A DNA stretch of 64,000 nt from SZUA-430 sp964647355 (GTDB lineage: Bacteria; Pseudomonadota; Alphaproteobacteria; Micropepsales; Micropepsaceae), in contig CAZYGK010000003.1 in the NCBI GenBank assembly GCA_964647355.1, positions 39,813 through 103,812 on the forward strand, given 5' to 3'. A program made the translations under genes and the position numbers. Below, one piece after another: positions 35,004 to 43,418 of the stretch. Positions within the stretch are counted from its first letter, which is position 1. The number at the start of each line of letters is the position of its first letter. Under the pieces are notes generated by a model that was not told where the DNA came from, did no database searches, and worked only from the letters and a program-made list of their open reading frames with translations.

Positions 35004-35050
35004 TTCGCGTGAAAATCAAACGCAAGAACTCGCCCGCCGTTTAGGCGGAC
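34996..35050 (-). promoter_or_regulatory. Pause and antiterminator pairings of the trpS attenuator
   Basis: A pause-type hairpin GTCCGCC (35050-35044) / GGCGGGC (35038-35032) overlaps the last codons of the leader peptide and its stop. Its 3' arm region GGGCGA (35035-35030) can instead pair with TCGCTC (35001-34996), which is part of the terminator's 5' arm. A ribosome stalled at the Trp codons would free this alternative. Confidence 0.65.
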
Positions 35051-35085
35051 CACCAAAGCCTTTGCTGGAAACGAGCTTGCGTCAT
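35041..35085 (-). CDS. Trp-rich leader peptide of trpS
   Basis: A 14-codon open frame, MTQARFQQRLWWSA, ends at TAA. It carries two tandem Trp codons (35055-35050) directly before the pause hairpin. The arrangement is that of classical transcription attenuation (leader peptide, pause hairpin, terminator, structural gene), here in front of an aminoacyl-tRNA synthetase gene. No strong Shine-Dalgarno is visible for the peptide, which is the weakest point. Confidence 0.75.
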   Translation of the reverse strand: MTQARFQQRLWWSA

Positions 35086-35101
35086 GCGCGCTAGATGGCA
35101 T

Positions 35102-35133
35102 GCGGAACGGCCACAGATCAAGCCGCCGTTCCG
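35102..35133 (-). terminator. Probable parC terminator hairpin
   Basis: GCGGAACGG (35102-35110) and CCGTTCCGC (35125-35133) form a perfect 9-bp stem 16 bases after the parC stop. There is no U tract; it separates parC from the trpS leader. Confidence 0.45.
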
Positions 35134-35148
35134 CGCGCGGTAGTTGGT

Positions 35149-37368
35149 TTAGAACCCAGGCGCGAACTTGCCGTTCTTCGGCCAGCCTTTCGGCGCCAAA
35201 CGCCCGGCCTGAGCGCGCTCACCCCGATAATCGGAGAGTTCGCTCTTCTCCCACGTGCGTCCGTTATAGTCGCGCAAGCCGTCGCCATAGACGAACGAAG
35301 TCGCATCGACCAGCCCGCCGTCTTTGTATTTCTGCAGCGCAACACCCTTGCCCTTGGCCATCTCCGGCACATCGGCAAGCTTGAAGATCACCATCTTCCG
35401 GTTCTCGCCGATGAAGGCGACGTGGTCGCCGACCGCCGGCGTACAGACCTTCGCCTCCTCCAGCGGATCGACGTTCATCACCTGCTTGCCGCCCTTCTTC
35501 TGGGCAATGACCTCGTCCTCCGGCACGACGAAACCGCGGCCCGAACTCGACGCTATCAGGAGCTTGCGCCCCGGCTCGTGCACGAACAGCGCCACGATAT
35601 CCTGATCGTTCTCGAGGTCGCACATCAGCCTGACAGGCTCGCCGTGCCCTCGCCCGCCCGGCAGGTCCTTGCATTCCAGCGTGAAGAACCGCCCGTTCGT
35701 AGAGAACAGCACCAGCTTGTCCGTCGTCTGAGCCTTCACCCAGAAGCGGCCCTTGTCGCCATCCTTGAACTTCACGTCGTCGCTGGGCTCCATATGCCCC
35801 TTCATCGCGCGGATCCAACCCTTATCCGAACAGACGACGGTGATCGGCTCCTTCTCGATCAACGCCTCCATTGGCACGTCTTCGATCATAGGAGCATCGG
35901 ACAGCTGCGAGCGGCGCTTGCCCAGCGGCGTCTTCGCCCCGAACTTCGCACGCAGTTCTTGGAAGCTCGTCTTCAAGCGATCGTTCTGCTTGTCCTCCGA
36001 CCGCACGAGCGACTTTAACTCCTTCTGCTCCGCCTGCAACGACGTGTGTTCCTGACGGATCTCGATCTCTTCGAGCTTGCGCAAGCTGCGCAACCGCATG
36101 TTCAGGATCGCCTCGGCCTGCAAATCGGTCAGCTTGAAAGCCTTGATCAACTCCGCCTTCGGGTCATCTGTCGTGCGGATGATCTTGATCACCTTGTCGA
36201 TGTTCAAGAACACCGACAGGAATCCTTCCAGAACCTCCAACCGCTCGGCGATTTTCGCCAATCGATGGTTCGCGCGCCGGATCAGCACATCCCGCTGATG
36301 ATCGAGGAACGAGACCAACGTCTGCTTCAAGCTCATCACGCGGGGCGTTTGGCTCGCGTCCAGAACCGTCATGTTGAGCGAGAACCGCGTCTCCAACGCC
36401 GTCGTGCGGAACAGCTGCTCCATCATCACGTCGGGCTCGATGTTCCGGCTTTTCGGCACCAACACGATGCGGATGTCTTCCGCCGACTCGTCGCGAATGT
36501 CGTCCAGAAACGGTAGCTTCTTGTCGCCGATCATGTCGGCGATATCCTTGATCAGCTTGCTCTTCGCGACCTGATAGGGGATCTCCGTCACGATCACGAC
36601 CCACGTGCCGCGCGCGCCCTCTTCCTTGTGCCACTTCGCGCGCAGCCGAAAGCCGCCCTTGCCGGTTCGATAGGCCTCAGCGATCGACTCCGCCGGCTCC
36701 ACCACAATGCCGCCCGTCGGGAAGTCGGGCCCCTTGATGTACTGCAACAACGTATCGTCGCGCGCATTCGGCGCACCGACGAGATGGATCAACGCCTGCG
36801 CAATCTCGTCGAGATTGTGCGGCGGAATATTCGTCGCCATGCCGACCGCGATGCCGGAAGATCCGTTCGCGAGCAGGTTTGGAAACCCGCCGGGCAACAC
36901 AAGCGGTTCGCTTTCCTTGCCGTCATAAGTAGGGCGGTAGTCGGTACCATCGTCGTCCAGCCCGTCGAGCAGCAGCTCGCCTATGACCGTCAACCGGCTC
37001 TCCGTGTAGCGCATCGCAGCAGGGTTATCGCCGTCGACATTGCCGAAATTGCCCTGCCCGTCGATCAGCGGATAGCGTAGCGAAAACGTCTGCACCAGGC
37101 GCACCAGCGCATCGTAGATCGACTGGTCGCCATGCGGATGAAACTTGCCCATGACATCGCCGACGACTCGCGCCGACTTCGAGAAGCTCCCCGTGGGGTC
37201 CAACCTCAACCGCTGCATCGAAAACAGCAGCCGCCGATGCACGGGCTTCATACCGTCGCGCACGTCCGGCAGCGCGCGCTGCATGATCGTTGACAAGGCG
37301 TAGGCAAGGTAACGCTCGCCAAGCGCGTCCTTGAGGTCGACGTCGCGTATCAGGTCCTCAAGCGCCAT
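35149..37368 (-). CDS. parC: DNA topoisomerase IV subunit A
   Basis: The 739-residue protein is full length for ParC. The N-terminal breakage domain has RYLAYALSTIMQRALPDVRDG and the catalytic Tyr in AAMRYTESRL (Tyr121), with HPHGDQSIYDALVR upstream. The C-terminal part is the short DNA-wrapping beta-pinwheel typical of ParC rather than GyrA, without a GyrA box. With ParE it decatenates daughter chromosomes. It follows recO on the same strand. Confidence 0.96.
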   Translation of the reverse strand: MALEDLIRDVDLKDALGERYLAYALSTIMQRALPDVRDGMKPVHRRLLFSMQRLRLDPTGSFSKSARVVGDVMGKFHPHGDQSIYDALVRLVQTFSLRYPLIDGQGNFGNVDGDNPAAMRYTESRLTVIGELLLDGLDDDGTDYRPTYDGKESEPLVLPGGFPNLLANGSSGIAVGMATNIPPHNLDEIAQALIHLVGAPNARDDTLLQYIKGPDFPTGGIVVEPAESIAEAYRTGKGGFRLRAKWHKEEGARGTWVVIVTEIPYQVAKSKLIKDIADMIGDKKLPFLDDIRDESAEDIRIVLVPKSRNIEPDVMMEQLFRTTALETRFSLNMTVLDASQTPRVMSLKQTLVSFLDHQRDVLIRRANHRLAKIAERLEVLEGFLSVFLNIDKVIKIIRTTDDPKAELIKAFKLTDLQAEAILNMRLRSLRKLEEIEIRQEHTSLQAEQKELKSLVRSEDKQNDRLKTSFQELRAKFGAKTPLGKRRSQLSDAPMIEDVPMEALIEKEPITVVCSDKGWIRAMKGHMEPSDDVKFKDGDKGRFWVKAQTTDKLVLFSTNGRFFTLECKDLPGGRGHGEPVRLMCDLENDQDIVALFVHEPGRKLLIASSSGRGFVVPEDEVIAQKKGGKQVMNVDPLEEAKVCTPAVGDHVAFIGENRKMVIFKLADVPEMAKGKGVALQKYKDGGLVDATSFVYGDGLRDYNGRTWEKSELSDYRGERAQAGRLAPKGWPKNGKFAPGF

Positions 37369-37402
37369 GACGAATCCTCAACTGTACTGGGAAGGCGTCT
37401 CA

Positions 37403-38140
37403 CTAACGGCCCGCCTTTGCGGCCGCAAGACGCTCATGGAACCGCGCGCGCGCCTGCGGCAGGATCGCGCTGTGTTCCTGCGCCACCCGCTCCAGGAAAA
37501 ACCCTGTCAGCGCCATTCCATCCACAAGATCGTTGGCCGACGCCATCCCATCCTCAGGCGAAAGGAATCCCGGCAATTTCAGCAGCCGGTCGCGATAGGG
37601 CTCCGCCGCCCCTGCGCTGACGGCTCGCCCCGTTTTGGGCGACACGAAGCGCAATTCGCTCGTCGAGCCTGTGGCCGCACACTCCTCAAGGTCGAGGCCG
37701 AACCCCAGATCCTCGAGCAGCACCAACTCGAAGCGCACATAATCTTCCACCCAATGCGGCGACGCCCGCGCACCAATCGTCGACAGCAGCTCATCCAGCG
37801 CTTCGTACACGCGCAGATGCAGTTCCCGCTCCGGCAGCAGCGCCGCGCAAATCCCGCATGCGCTCTGCAGGCCGCCGAGCTTCAGCGCATCGTCGAAGAA
37901 TGCCGCCGCCCGCGCCGCGCTCAATTCGACCGTGTACCCGCCCAGTTGTTGATCGAGCCGCCCGCGCCAATGCAACTTCACGGCGTTGCCGGGCTCCAGC
38001 GCCCCCTTCATGCGCTTCGACATCGCGCCCCGTACAAGACCCAGGTGCCGCCCATGCTCGCGTGTCAGCGCCTCAAGGATCGCGCCGTTTTCCCCAAACG
38101 GTCGTAAGCCCAAAACAATGCCGTCGTCGCTCCATTCCAT
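37403..38140 (-). CDS. recO: DNA repair protein RecO
   Basis: The 245-residue protein has the RecO N-terminal OB fold (MEWSDDGIVLGLRPFGENGA, then LTREHGRHLGLVRGA) and the helical C-terminal domain with YVRFELVLLEDLGFGLDLEECAATG-type sequence. RecO loads RecA onto SSB-coated DNA in the RecFOR pathway. The ATG at 38140 begins the conserved fold. The gene order era-recO-parC, here with two YbjN genes inserted, is common in the group. Confidence 0.94.
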   Translation of the reverse strand: MEWSDDGIVLGLRPFGENGAILEALTREHGRHLGLVRGAMSKRMKGALEPGNAVKLHWRGRLDQQLGGYTVELSAARAAAFFDDALKLGGLQSACGICAALLPERELHLRVYEALDELLSTIGARASPHWVEDYVRFELVLLEDLGFGLDLEECAATGSTSELRFVSPKTGRAVSAGAAEPYRDRLLKLPGFLSPEDGMASANDLVDGMALTGFFLERVAQEHSAILPQARARFHERLAAAKAGR

Positions 38141-38283
38141 AGGAGCAAGCAAGGCCGCGATGCCTCGCGTGTCAAGGGAATAGAGGCGGACTGAAATACC
38201 AGCGGTATCGTTGTGACCCTCCACCCCCCGCTGCTAGCGTTTGCCATCCTCGAGCGGAACCCACGACGGTTCTTGGAGACATC

Positions 38284-38943
38284 ATGCGATTGATTTCGAC
38301 CGTAGCTGCAATAGCCATCGCCAGTCTGTCGCCTCTCGCCGGCGCGCAAGCGGCGGAGCGGGACTTCCCCAACATCACGAACCCGAAAGGCGTCATCGAA
38401 TCCGTGACTGCCGAGACTTTGGCGGAACTCGCCACACAAATCGGCGGCCGCGATGTGAAAATTCACGAACAGAACGGCAAGAAGAGCGTTACCTTCTTCG
38501 ACGGCGACATTCCGCACAATCTTTGGCTCGCGTTCTGCGACATCGAACCGGGCAAGTGCTTCGGCGTTGGCATGCTCGTGATCTTGGACAACACGGAGCT
38601 GAAGTTCACGCTCGACACTCTGAACCAGGGCAATCGCGATACGTCGTTCTTGACGTTCTTCCGCGAAGACAGCGGCAAGCTCGGCGTAGGCCGCGTCGAT
38701 CTCGTCACTGGCGGCGTAACCCGCGAGAACCTCGGCACCGAGATCGGCTTCTTCGCGATCGAATTTCGCGAAACCCTGGAACGCCTCAGCAAGCAATTGG
38801 TCGCCGGCACGCCCGCACCATTCCAACGCGCGAGCCTAGGCTACAAGAAGCCGATACGCGGCTTTATCGTTTCGCCGGTCGAAGCGGCACGCATGGGCGC
38901 GCGGATGGAACAGGACTACCGCAACCGCTTCCGCCGCCGCTAA
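38284..38943 (+). CDS. Exported YbjN-domain protein, copy 1
   Basis: The 219-residue product has a signal peptide (AAIAIASLSPLAGAQAAE) and a YbjN-like (type III chaperone-fold) domain: TAETLAELATQIGG, SVTFFDGDIPHNLWLAFCD and LDTLNQGNRDTSFLTFF. The related gene 128 bases downstream shares the framework, including a Cys pair (FCD...GKCFG). It is likely a periplasmic protein of unknown role. GGAG precedes the ATG. Confidence 0.78.
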   Translation: MRLISTVAAIAIASLSPLAGAQAAERDFPNITNPKGVIESVTAETLAELATQIGGRDVKIHEQNGKKSVTFFDGDIPHNLWLAFCDIEPGKCFGVGMLVILDNTELKFTLDTLNQGNRDTSFLTFFREDSGKLGVGRVDLVTGGVTRENLGTEIGFFAIEFRETLERLSKQLVAGTPAPFQRASLGYKKPIRGFIVSPVEAARMGARMEQDYRNRFRRR

Positions 38944-39070
38944 CCGGTGTGCGCGCATCAAGCGAATTGGAGCGCGCACAACGACCTGCGGTACCGTTGA
39001 CCCGGAAGGGGCGCCTGTTACCGTCCGGTTCCCGAAACACCTCATAGCCCTTATCGGGCCTGGAGCAATC

Positions 39071-39727
39071 ATGCGCTTTTCGCTTACTGCACTCGTTGCT
39101 GCCGCCATCGTGTTCGCGGTGCCCGCCCAGGCCGCCGAACCGGCGGAACCCGCGCTCGCCAACGCCAATCAGGTTATCGACAATCTGACACTAGAGAGCA
39201 TCGCTGACCTCCTCCGCGAGATGGGCGCACAGCAGGTCGAAATAAAAGAGGTCGGCAATCAGAGGGGCATTCTGATGGTCGACGGCGGCATTCCCTACAA
39301 CGTTGCCGTCGGACTCTGCGACCGCCGTCCCGGCAAATGCCTGGTGCTCGGCATCATGGTTGTCATCGAGAACGGCGCGGGCGGCTATCCGCTCGACACA
39401 TTGAACACCGTCAACAAAAACAACTTGTTCGTCACGCTCTATAAGGTCGACAGCGCAAAGTTCGGCGTAGGCCGCCTGCACCTTGTCGACGGCGGCGTTA
39501 CGAAGCGTAACCTTGCGATCAATGTGGCATCCTATGTCGCAACGTTTCGCGACGTGATGCAGCAGCTTCAGAATCAAACGATCGCCAGCGTCCGCCCCGG
39601 TGCATATCAGCAAGCAAGCTTCGGCCGTCCGCAGCTTCGCTTGGTCCCGGCAAGCCCGCGCGAGATGCACGACTTCATCGCCGAGGCGTCGACGCGGGTC
39701 GCAACAACGCTGCGCCCAGCTAACTGA
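39071..39727 (+). CDS. Exported YbjN-domain protein, copy 2
   Basis: The 218-residue product has a signal peptide (ALVAAAIVFAVPAQAAE) and the same fold as its neighbour: LESIADLLREMGAQQVEIKE, GGIPYNVAVGLCDRRPGKCL and LDTLNTVNKNNLFVTLYKVD. The two are diverged tandem duplicates, inserted between recO and era on the opposite strand, each with its own ribosome site (here TGGAG). It converges on era. Confidence 0.78.
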   Translation: MRFSLTALVAAAIVFAVPAQAAEPAEPALANANQVIDNLTLESIADLLREMGAQQVEIKEVGNQRGILMVDGGIPYNVAVGLCDRRPGKCLVLGIMVVIENGAGGYPLDTLNTVNKNNLFVTLYKVDSAKFGVGRLHLVDGGVTKRNLAINVASYVATFRDVMQQLQNQTIASVRPGAYQQASFGRPQLRLVPASPREMHDFIAEASTRVATTLRPAN

Positions 39728-39728
39728 G

Positions 39729-40655
39729 CTAGCCTTTCGGGCGCTCCAGCCCGAGTTCACGATAGTGCGCGGGATCGTCGGCCCAGTTCTCGCGCACTTT
39801 CACAAACAGGAAGAGATGCACCTTGTGCCCGAACAAGGCCTCCATCTCCGCCCTGGCCGACGAACCGAGCTCCTTGATCGTCGCCCCGCCTTTGCCCAGC
39901 ACGATCGCCTTCTGCCCGTCGCGCTCGACGAAGATCGTTTGCTCGACACGCGCCGATCCATCTTTCATTTCGCTCCACTGCTCCGTAACCACGGTCGTGG
40001 AATAGGGCAGCTCCTGATGCAGCCTGTCGTAAATCCGTTCGCGCGTAATCTCGGCCGCAAGCAGGCGCAACGGAATGTCCGACGCCTGGTCTTCCGGATA
40101 CGCCCAAGGCCCTTCTGGTACTTGGCTCGCAAGATACCGTGCCAAATCTGCCGTCCCATCGCCCTTTTCGGCAGAGATCATGAAGACCTCGTCGAACTTC
40201 GTTTCTGCGCGATATCGATCGACCAGCGGCAGCAGCTGATCGCGCTTCACCGCGTCCACCTTGTTGACGATCAGAACGGCCGACCGCTTCGCGTCTTTCA
40301 GACCGCGGATGATCCGCGCCGTATCGCGCGCCGAAAGTCCGTCCGGATCGCGCAACAATTCCGGCGCGTCGATAATGAGACAAATGAGATCGGCATCCGC
40401 CGCACCGGCCCAAGCCGCCTCCACCATCGCCTTGTCGAGGTTGCGCTTGGGCTCGAAGATGCCCGGCGTGTCGACGAGCACGATCTGCGACTGACCTTCG
40501 ATCACAACGCCGCGCACGCGCATGCGCGTCGTTTGCACTTTCCGGCTGACGATCGAAACCTTTGACCCGACGAGCCGATTGACAAGTGTCGACTTGCCCG
40601 CATTCGGCGCTCCAATGATCGCAACGAAGCCGCAGCGTGTGCCCGCGCCCGTCAC
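39729..40655 (-). CDS. era: GTPase Era
   Basis: The 308-residue GTPase has P-loop GAPNAGKSTLVN, switch II DTPGIF, NKVD and SAEKGDG motifs, then a C-terminal KH domain with IVLGKGGATIKELGSSAR. Era binds 16S rRNA and assists 30S assembly. The start is GTG at 40655, overlapping the rnc stop (GTGA), so it is coupled to rnc. Confidence 0.97.
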   Translation of the reverse strand: MTGAGTRCGFVAIIGAPNAGKSTLVNRLVGSKVSIVSRKVQTTRMRVRGVVIEGQSQIVLVDTPGIFEPKRNLDKAMVEAAWAGAADADLICLIIDAPELLRDPDGLSARDTARIIRGLKDAKRSAVLIVNKVDAVKRDQLLPLVDRYRAETKFDEVFMISAEKGDGTADLARYLASQVPEGPWAYPEDQASDIPLRLLAAEITRERIYDRLHQELPYSTTVVTEQWSEMKDGSARVEQTIFVERDGQKAIVLGKGGATIKELGSSARAEMEALFGHKVHLFLFVKVRENWADDPAHYRELGLERPKG

Positions 40656-41401
40656 GCCGTCAGCCTTTGCAGCAACGCACGCGCCGCCGCCTGTTCGGCC
40701 GAACGCAAGCTCAGCCCTTCACCCATTGCAGAATCGTGTCCGCGCACGGAAACCTCGACTGTAAAACGCGGCGCATGATCCGGACCCTCGCGCCGCGATA
40801 CGCGATAGGTCGGCGTGCCGAGTTTGCGCCCCTGCGCCCATTCCTGCAACGCATTCTTCGGATCGCGCAAGTCGCCGGTCACCTCGCTCATCAGCGGCTG
40901 CCAGTGCTTCACGACGAACTTGCGCGCCGCCTCGATCCCGCCGTCGAGATAGAGCGCACCGATCACCGCCTCGCAGGCATCGCCTAGGATCGCCGCCTTC
41001 TTGCGCCCGCCGGAGCGGTCCTCCGATGGCGCCAGGATGAGTTCGCGGTCGATGGCGGCCGTCTCCGCCACACGTGCGCAAGTCTCCATGCGAACGAGCG
41101 CATTCAGCTTCAGCGCCAGCGACCCTTCCTTCTCGCTCGGAAACTGATCGATCAGAAGCTCAGAGATGATGAGGCCCAGCACGCGGTCGCCAAGGAACTC
41201 CAGACGTTCGTTGTCGGCACCGCCGGTGCTCGAATGCGTGAGCGCGCGCGTCAACAGTTCGGGCTTCTTGAAGCGATGCCCGAAACGAACCGCTGAGGCC
41301 TTGCCGTCGCTCTTGCGCGCCCTAGCCGATGGCGTGGAAGAAGCGCCCGTAGCGGATTGCCGCCGGCCACTTCCAGATTTCCCAGATTTGTGCGCTACCA
41401 T
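40652..41401 (-). CDS. rnc: Ribonuclease III
   Basis: RNase III cleaves double-stranded RNA in rRNA and mRNA processing. The catalytic signature NERLEFLGDRVLGLIISELL and the second acidic cluster GDACEAVIGALYLDGG are intact, followed by a dsRNA-binding domain (DPKNALQEWAQGRKLGTPTY). The start is unclear: after the lepB stop at 41322 the frame has no ATG, GTG or TTG before the conserved region. The first canonical codon upstream is ATG 41401, inside lepB, giving 249 residues with a basic extension. Either this 80-base overlap or a non-AUG start is used. Confidence 0.9.
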   Translation of the reverse strand: MVAHKSGKSGSGRRQSATGASSTPSARARKSDGKASAVRFGHRFKKPELLTRALTHSSTGGADNERLEFLGDRVLGLIISELLIDQFPSEKEGSLALKLNALVRMETCARVAETAAIDRELILAPSEDRSGGRKKAAILGDACEAVIGALYLDGGIEAARKFVVKHWQPLMSEVTGDLRDPKNALQEWAQGRKLGTPTYRVSRREGPDHAPRFTVEVSVRGHDSAMGEGLSLRSAEQAAARALLQRLTA

Positions 41402-42089
41402 CGGTCGAGAAAAAAATGATGTCGGCCCGGCCGACCAGGTTTTCAGCAGGCACGAATCCGACGCCGCTGTCCGGGATACGGCTGTCGTTGGAGTTATCGC
41501 GATTGTCACCCATCATAAAGTAGTGCCCGGGCGGAACAACGAATTCCTGCGTGTTGTCCGCCCCCGCCTTATCGGGCTCACGATCAAGGATGTAGTGCTG
41601 AACGCCGTTCGGCAGCGTCTCGCGATAACGCGGTACGCGCTCCTCGCCATAGTCCGATACATCGACGAAGTCATCCACGCGTTCAAGCTTGCACGGCGCG
41701 CCGTTGATGTGCAGCACGCCGTCGATCATCTGAATGCGGTCGCCCGGCAGGCCGACGACGCGCTTGATGTAGTCCTCCCACGGCCGCGCCGGCAGACGAA
41801 ACACGACGACATCGCCGCGCTCGGGCTCGGCCGACCACGCGCGGCCCTTCAGCACCTCGGGCGACCACGGAAACGAGTGATTCGAATAGCCGTAAGCGAA
41901 CTTCGAAACGAACAGATAGTCGCCGACCAGAAGCGTGTCCTGCATCGACGTCGAGGGAATGTTGAACGGCTGGAACAGAAACGTCCGGATGAAGACGGCG
42001 ATCAAAAGCGCATAGACGACCGTCTTCAGCGCCTCGAACGGCCACGATCCCCCGAAGCCTTCCCCCTGCATGAGCTCCCTTTCAGCCAT
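41322..42089 (-). CDS. lepB: Signal peptidase I, copy 1
   Basis: The 255-residue inner-membrane protease removes signal peptides. The catalytic Ser is in NIPSTSMQDTL (Ser48) and the Lys in DYIKRVVGLPGD (Lys109); boxes GDYLFVSKF and GHYFMMGDNRDNSNDSR are present. One membrane anchor precedes the Ser. It is a tandem copy of the next gene, 39 bases upstream, and leads into rnc. Confidence 0.95.
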   Translation of the reverse strand: MAERELMQGEGFGGSWPFEALKTVVYALLIAVFIRTFLFQPFNIPSTSMQDTLLVGDYLFVSKFAYGYSNHSFPWSPEVLKGRAWSAEPERGDVVVFRLPARPWEDYIKRVVGLPGDRIQMIDGVLHINGAPCKLERVDDFVDVSDYGEERVPRYRETLPNGVQHYILDREPDKAGADNTQEFVVPPGHYFMMGDNRDNSNDSRIPDSGVGFVPAENLVGRADIIFFSTDGSAQIWEIWKWPAAIRYGRFFHAIG

Positions 42090-42128
42090 CGGTCGAGAAG
42101 CGCCGCGGCGGTCCGCCCAACCCGGCCG

Positions 42129-42893
42129 TCAACCGATGAAGCCGAAGATGCGGCTGTACCGGATCGCAAACGGCCACTTCCACACCTCCCAAAGGCGCGC
42201 CGAGCCGTCATGCGAGAAGAACACCAACTCCGCCCGGCCGACCAGGTTTTGCTCCGGCACGAAGCCCACGCCCGAGAACGGCACCCGGCTGTCATTCGAA
42301 TTGTCGCGATTGTCGCCCATCATGAAATAGTGGCCGGCCGGAACGACGAACTCTTCCGTGTCATCGTACTGCGCATCGGGAATGCGGTCCAAGATCACGT
42401 GCTTCACGCCGCCGGGCAGCGTTTCGTAGTAGCGAGCCACGTGCTGTTCGCTGCCGTCATCGCCAATGTCGATGCGATCCTCGATCTTCTCAAGCTTCGC
42501 CGCCTCGCCGTTGACGTGCAGCACGCCGCCGATCATCTGCACGCGATCGCCCGCGATGCCGACGACACGCTTGATGTAATCCTGCGTCGGATCTTGCGGC
42601 AGCCGGAACACGACGACATCGCCCCGTTCTGCCGGACGATCCATCACGCGGCCCGCGAACGCGACCGGCGTGAAGAACGGAAACGAGTACTGCGAATAGC
42701 CGTACGAGAACTTCGATACGAAGAGATAATCGCCGATCTCAAGCGTTCCCTCCATCGACGACGACGGAATGCGAAACGGCTGAAACAAGAGCGTAGGCAT
42801 GAACAGGAAGAAGAACGCCGCGATGCCGAGCGTCTTATAGGTCTCGACAGCCACGTTCGTGCGCCACCACGGCTTTTCAGTCTCGGACGTCAT
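42129..42893 (-). CDS. lepB: Signal peptidase I, copy 2
   Basis: The 254-residue protease has the same catalytic boxes as its neighbour: RIPSSSMEGTL (Ser46), DYIKRVVGIAGD (Lys108) and GHYFMMGDNRDNSNDSR. The pair is about half identical by eye and arose by duplication. The start at 42893 follows GGGA at good spacing; an ATG four codons upstream is also in frame. Confidence 0.93.
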   Translation of the reverse strand: MTSETEKPWWRTNVAVETYKTLGIAAFFFLFMPTLLFQPFRIPSSSMEGTLEIGDYLFVSKFSYGYSQYSFPFFTPVAFAGRVMDRPAERGDVVVFRLPQDPTQDYIKRVVGIAGDRVQMIGGVLHVNGEAAKLEKIEDRIDIGDDGSEQHVARYYETLPGGVKHVILDRIPDAQYDDTEEFVVPAGHYFMMGDNRDNSNDSRVPFSGVGFVPEQNLVGRAELVFFSHDGSARLWEVWKWPFAIRYSRIFGFIG

Positions 42894-43007
42894 ACGCGTT
42901 CCCATGCAAAACTTGCGCCCAAAGAGATGAGGTTTCGGCGCAAAACTGTCAATTCGTCAGGTGTTACAGCCCGTTAACAACCGCACGGATAACCACCGAA
43001 AACGGCC

Positions 43008-43418
43008 TTACTGAGGCAATTCTGCCGGAACCGCCGAAATGATCACAATCGCTTGGGCCAGAGGGAAATCGTCCGTAATCGACAGGTCAATCTGCGCCCG
43101 CATGCCCTTTGGCGTTATCTCGGCGAGCCGCGCCGCAGCGCCACCGGTCAACGCCATCGTGGGCTTACCTGAACGCAGGTTCACGACGCCCAAGTCGCGC
43201 CAATACACACTCTTCTTAAATCCGGTACCCAGCGCCTTGGAACACGCCTCCTTCGCCGCAAAGCGCTTCGCATAAGACGCCGCACGGTTCTTCCGGCCCT
43301 CCGACTTGCGCTGCTCCACGTCGGTGAACAACCGCTGGATGAATCGGTCCCCGAATTTCTCCAACGTCTTCTCGATCCGCCGGATGTCGATCAGGTCGCT
43401 GCCGATACCGATGATCAT
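43008..43418 (-). CDS. acpS: Holo-[acyl-carrier-protein] synthase
   Basis: The 136-residue enzyme transfers phosphopantetheine from CoA to acyl-carrier protein. The motif GIGSDLIDIRRIE and the metal-binding RFAAKEACSKALGTG are both present. Its ATG overlaps the pdxJ stop by three bases (ATGA), so translation is coupled. Confidence 0.96.
   Translation of the reverse strand: MIIGIGSDLIDIRRIEKTLEKFGDRFIQRLFTDVEQRKSEGRKNRAASYAKRFAAKEACSKALGTGFKKSVYWRDLGVVNLRSGKPTMALTGGAAARLAEITPKGMRAQIDLSITDDFPLAQAIVIISAVPAELPQ

Noticed and set aside
41166..42977. 603-codon open frame on the plus strand opposite both lepB genes
   Set aside because: Arg/His-rich translation typical of an antisense shadow in GC-rich DNA; lepB motifs on the other strand are decisive.
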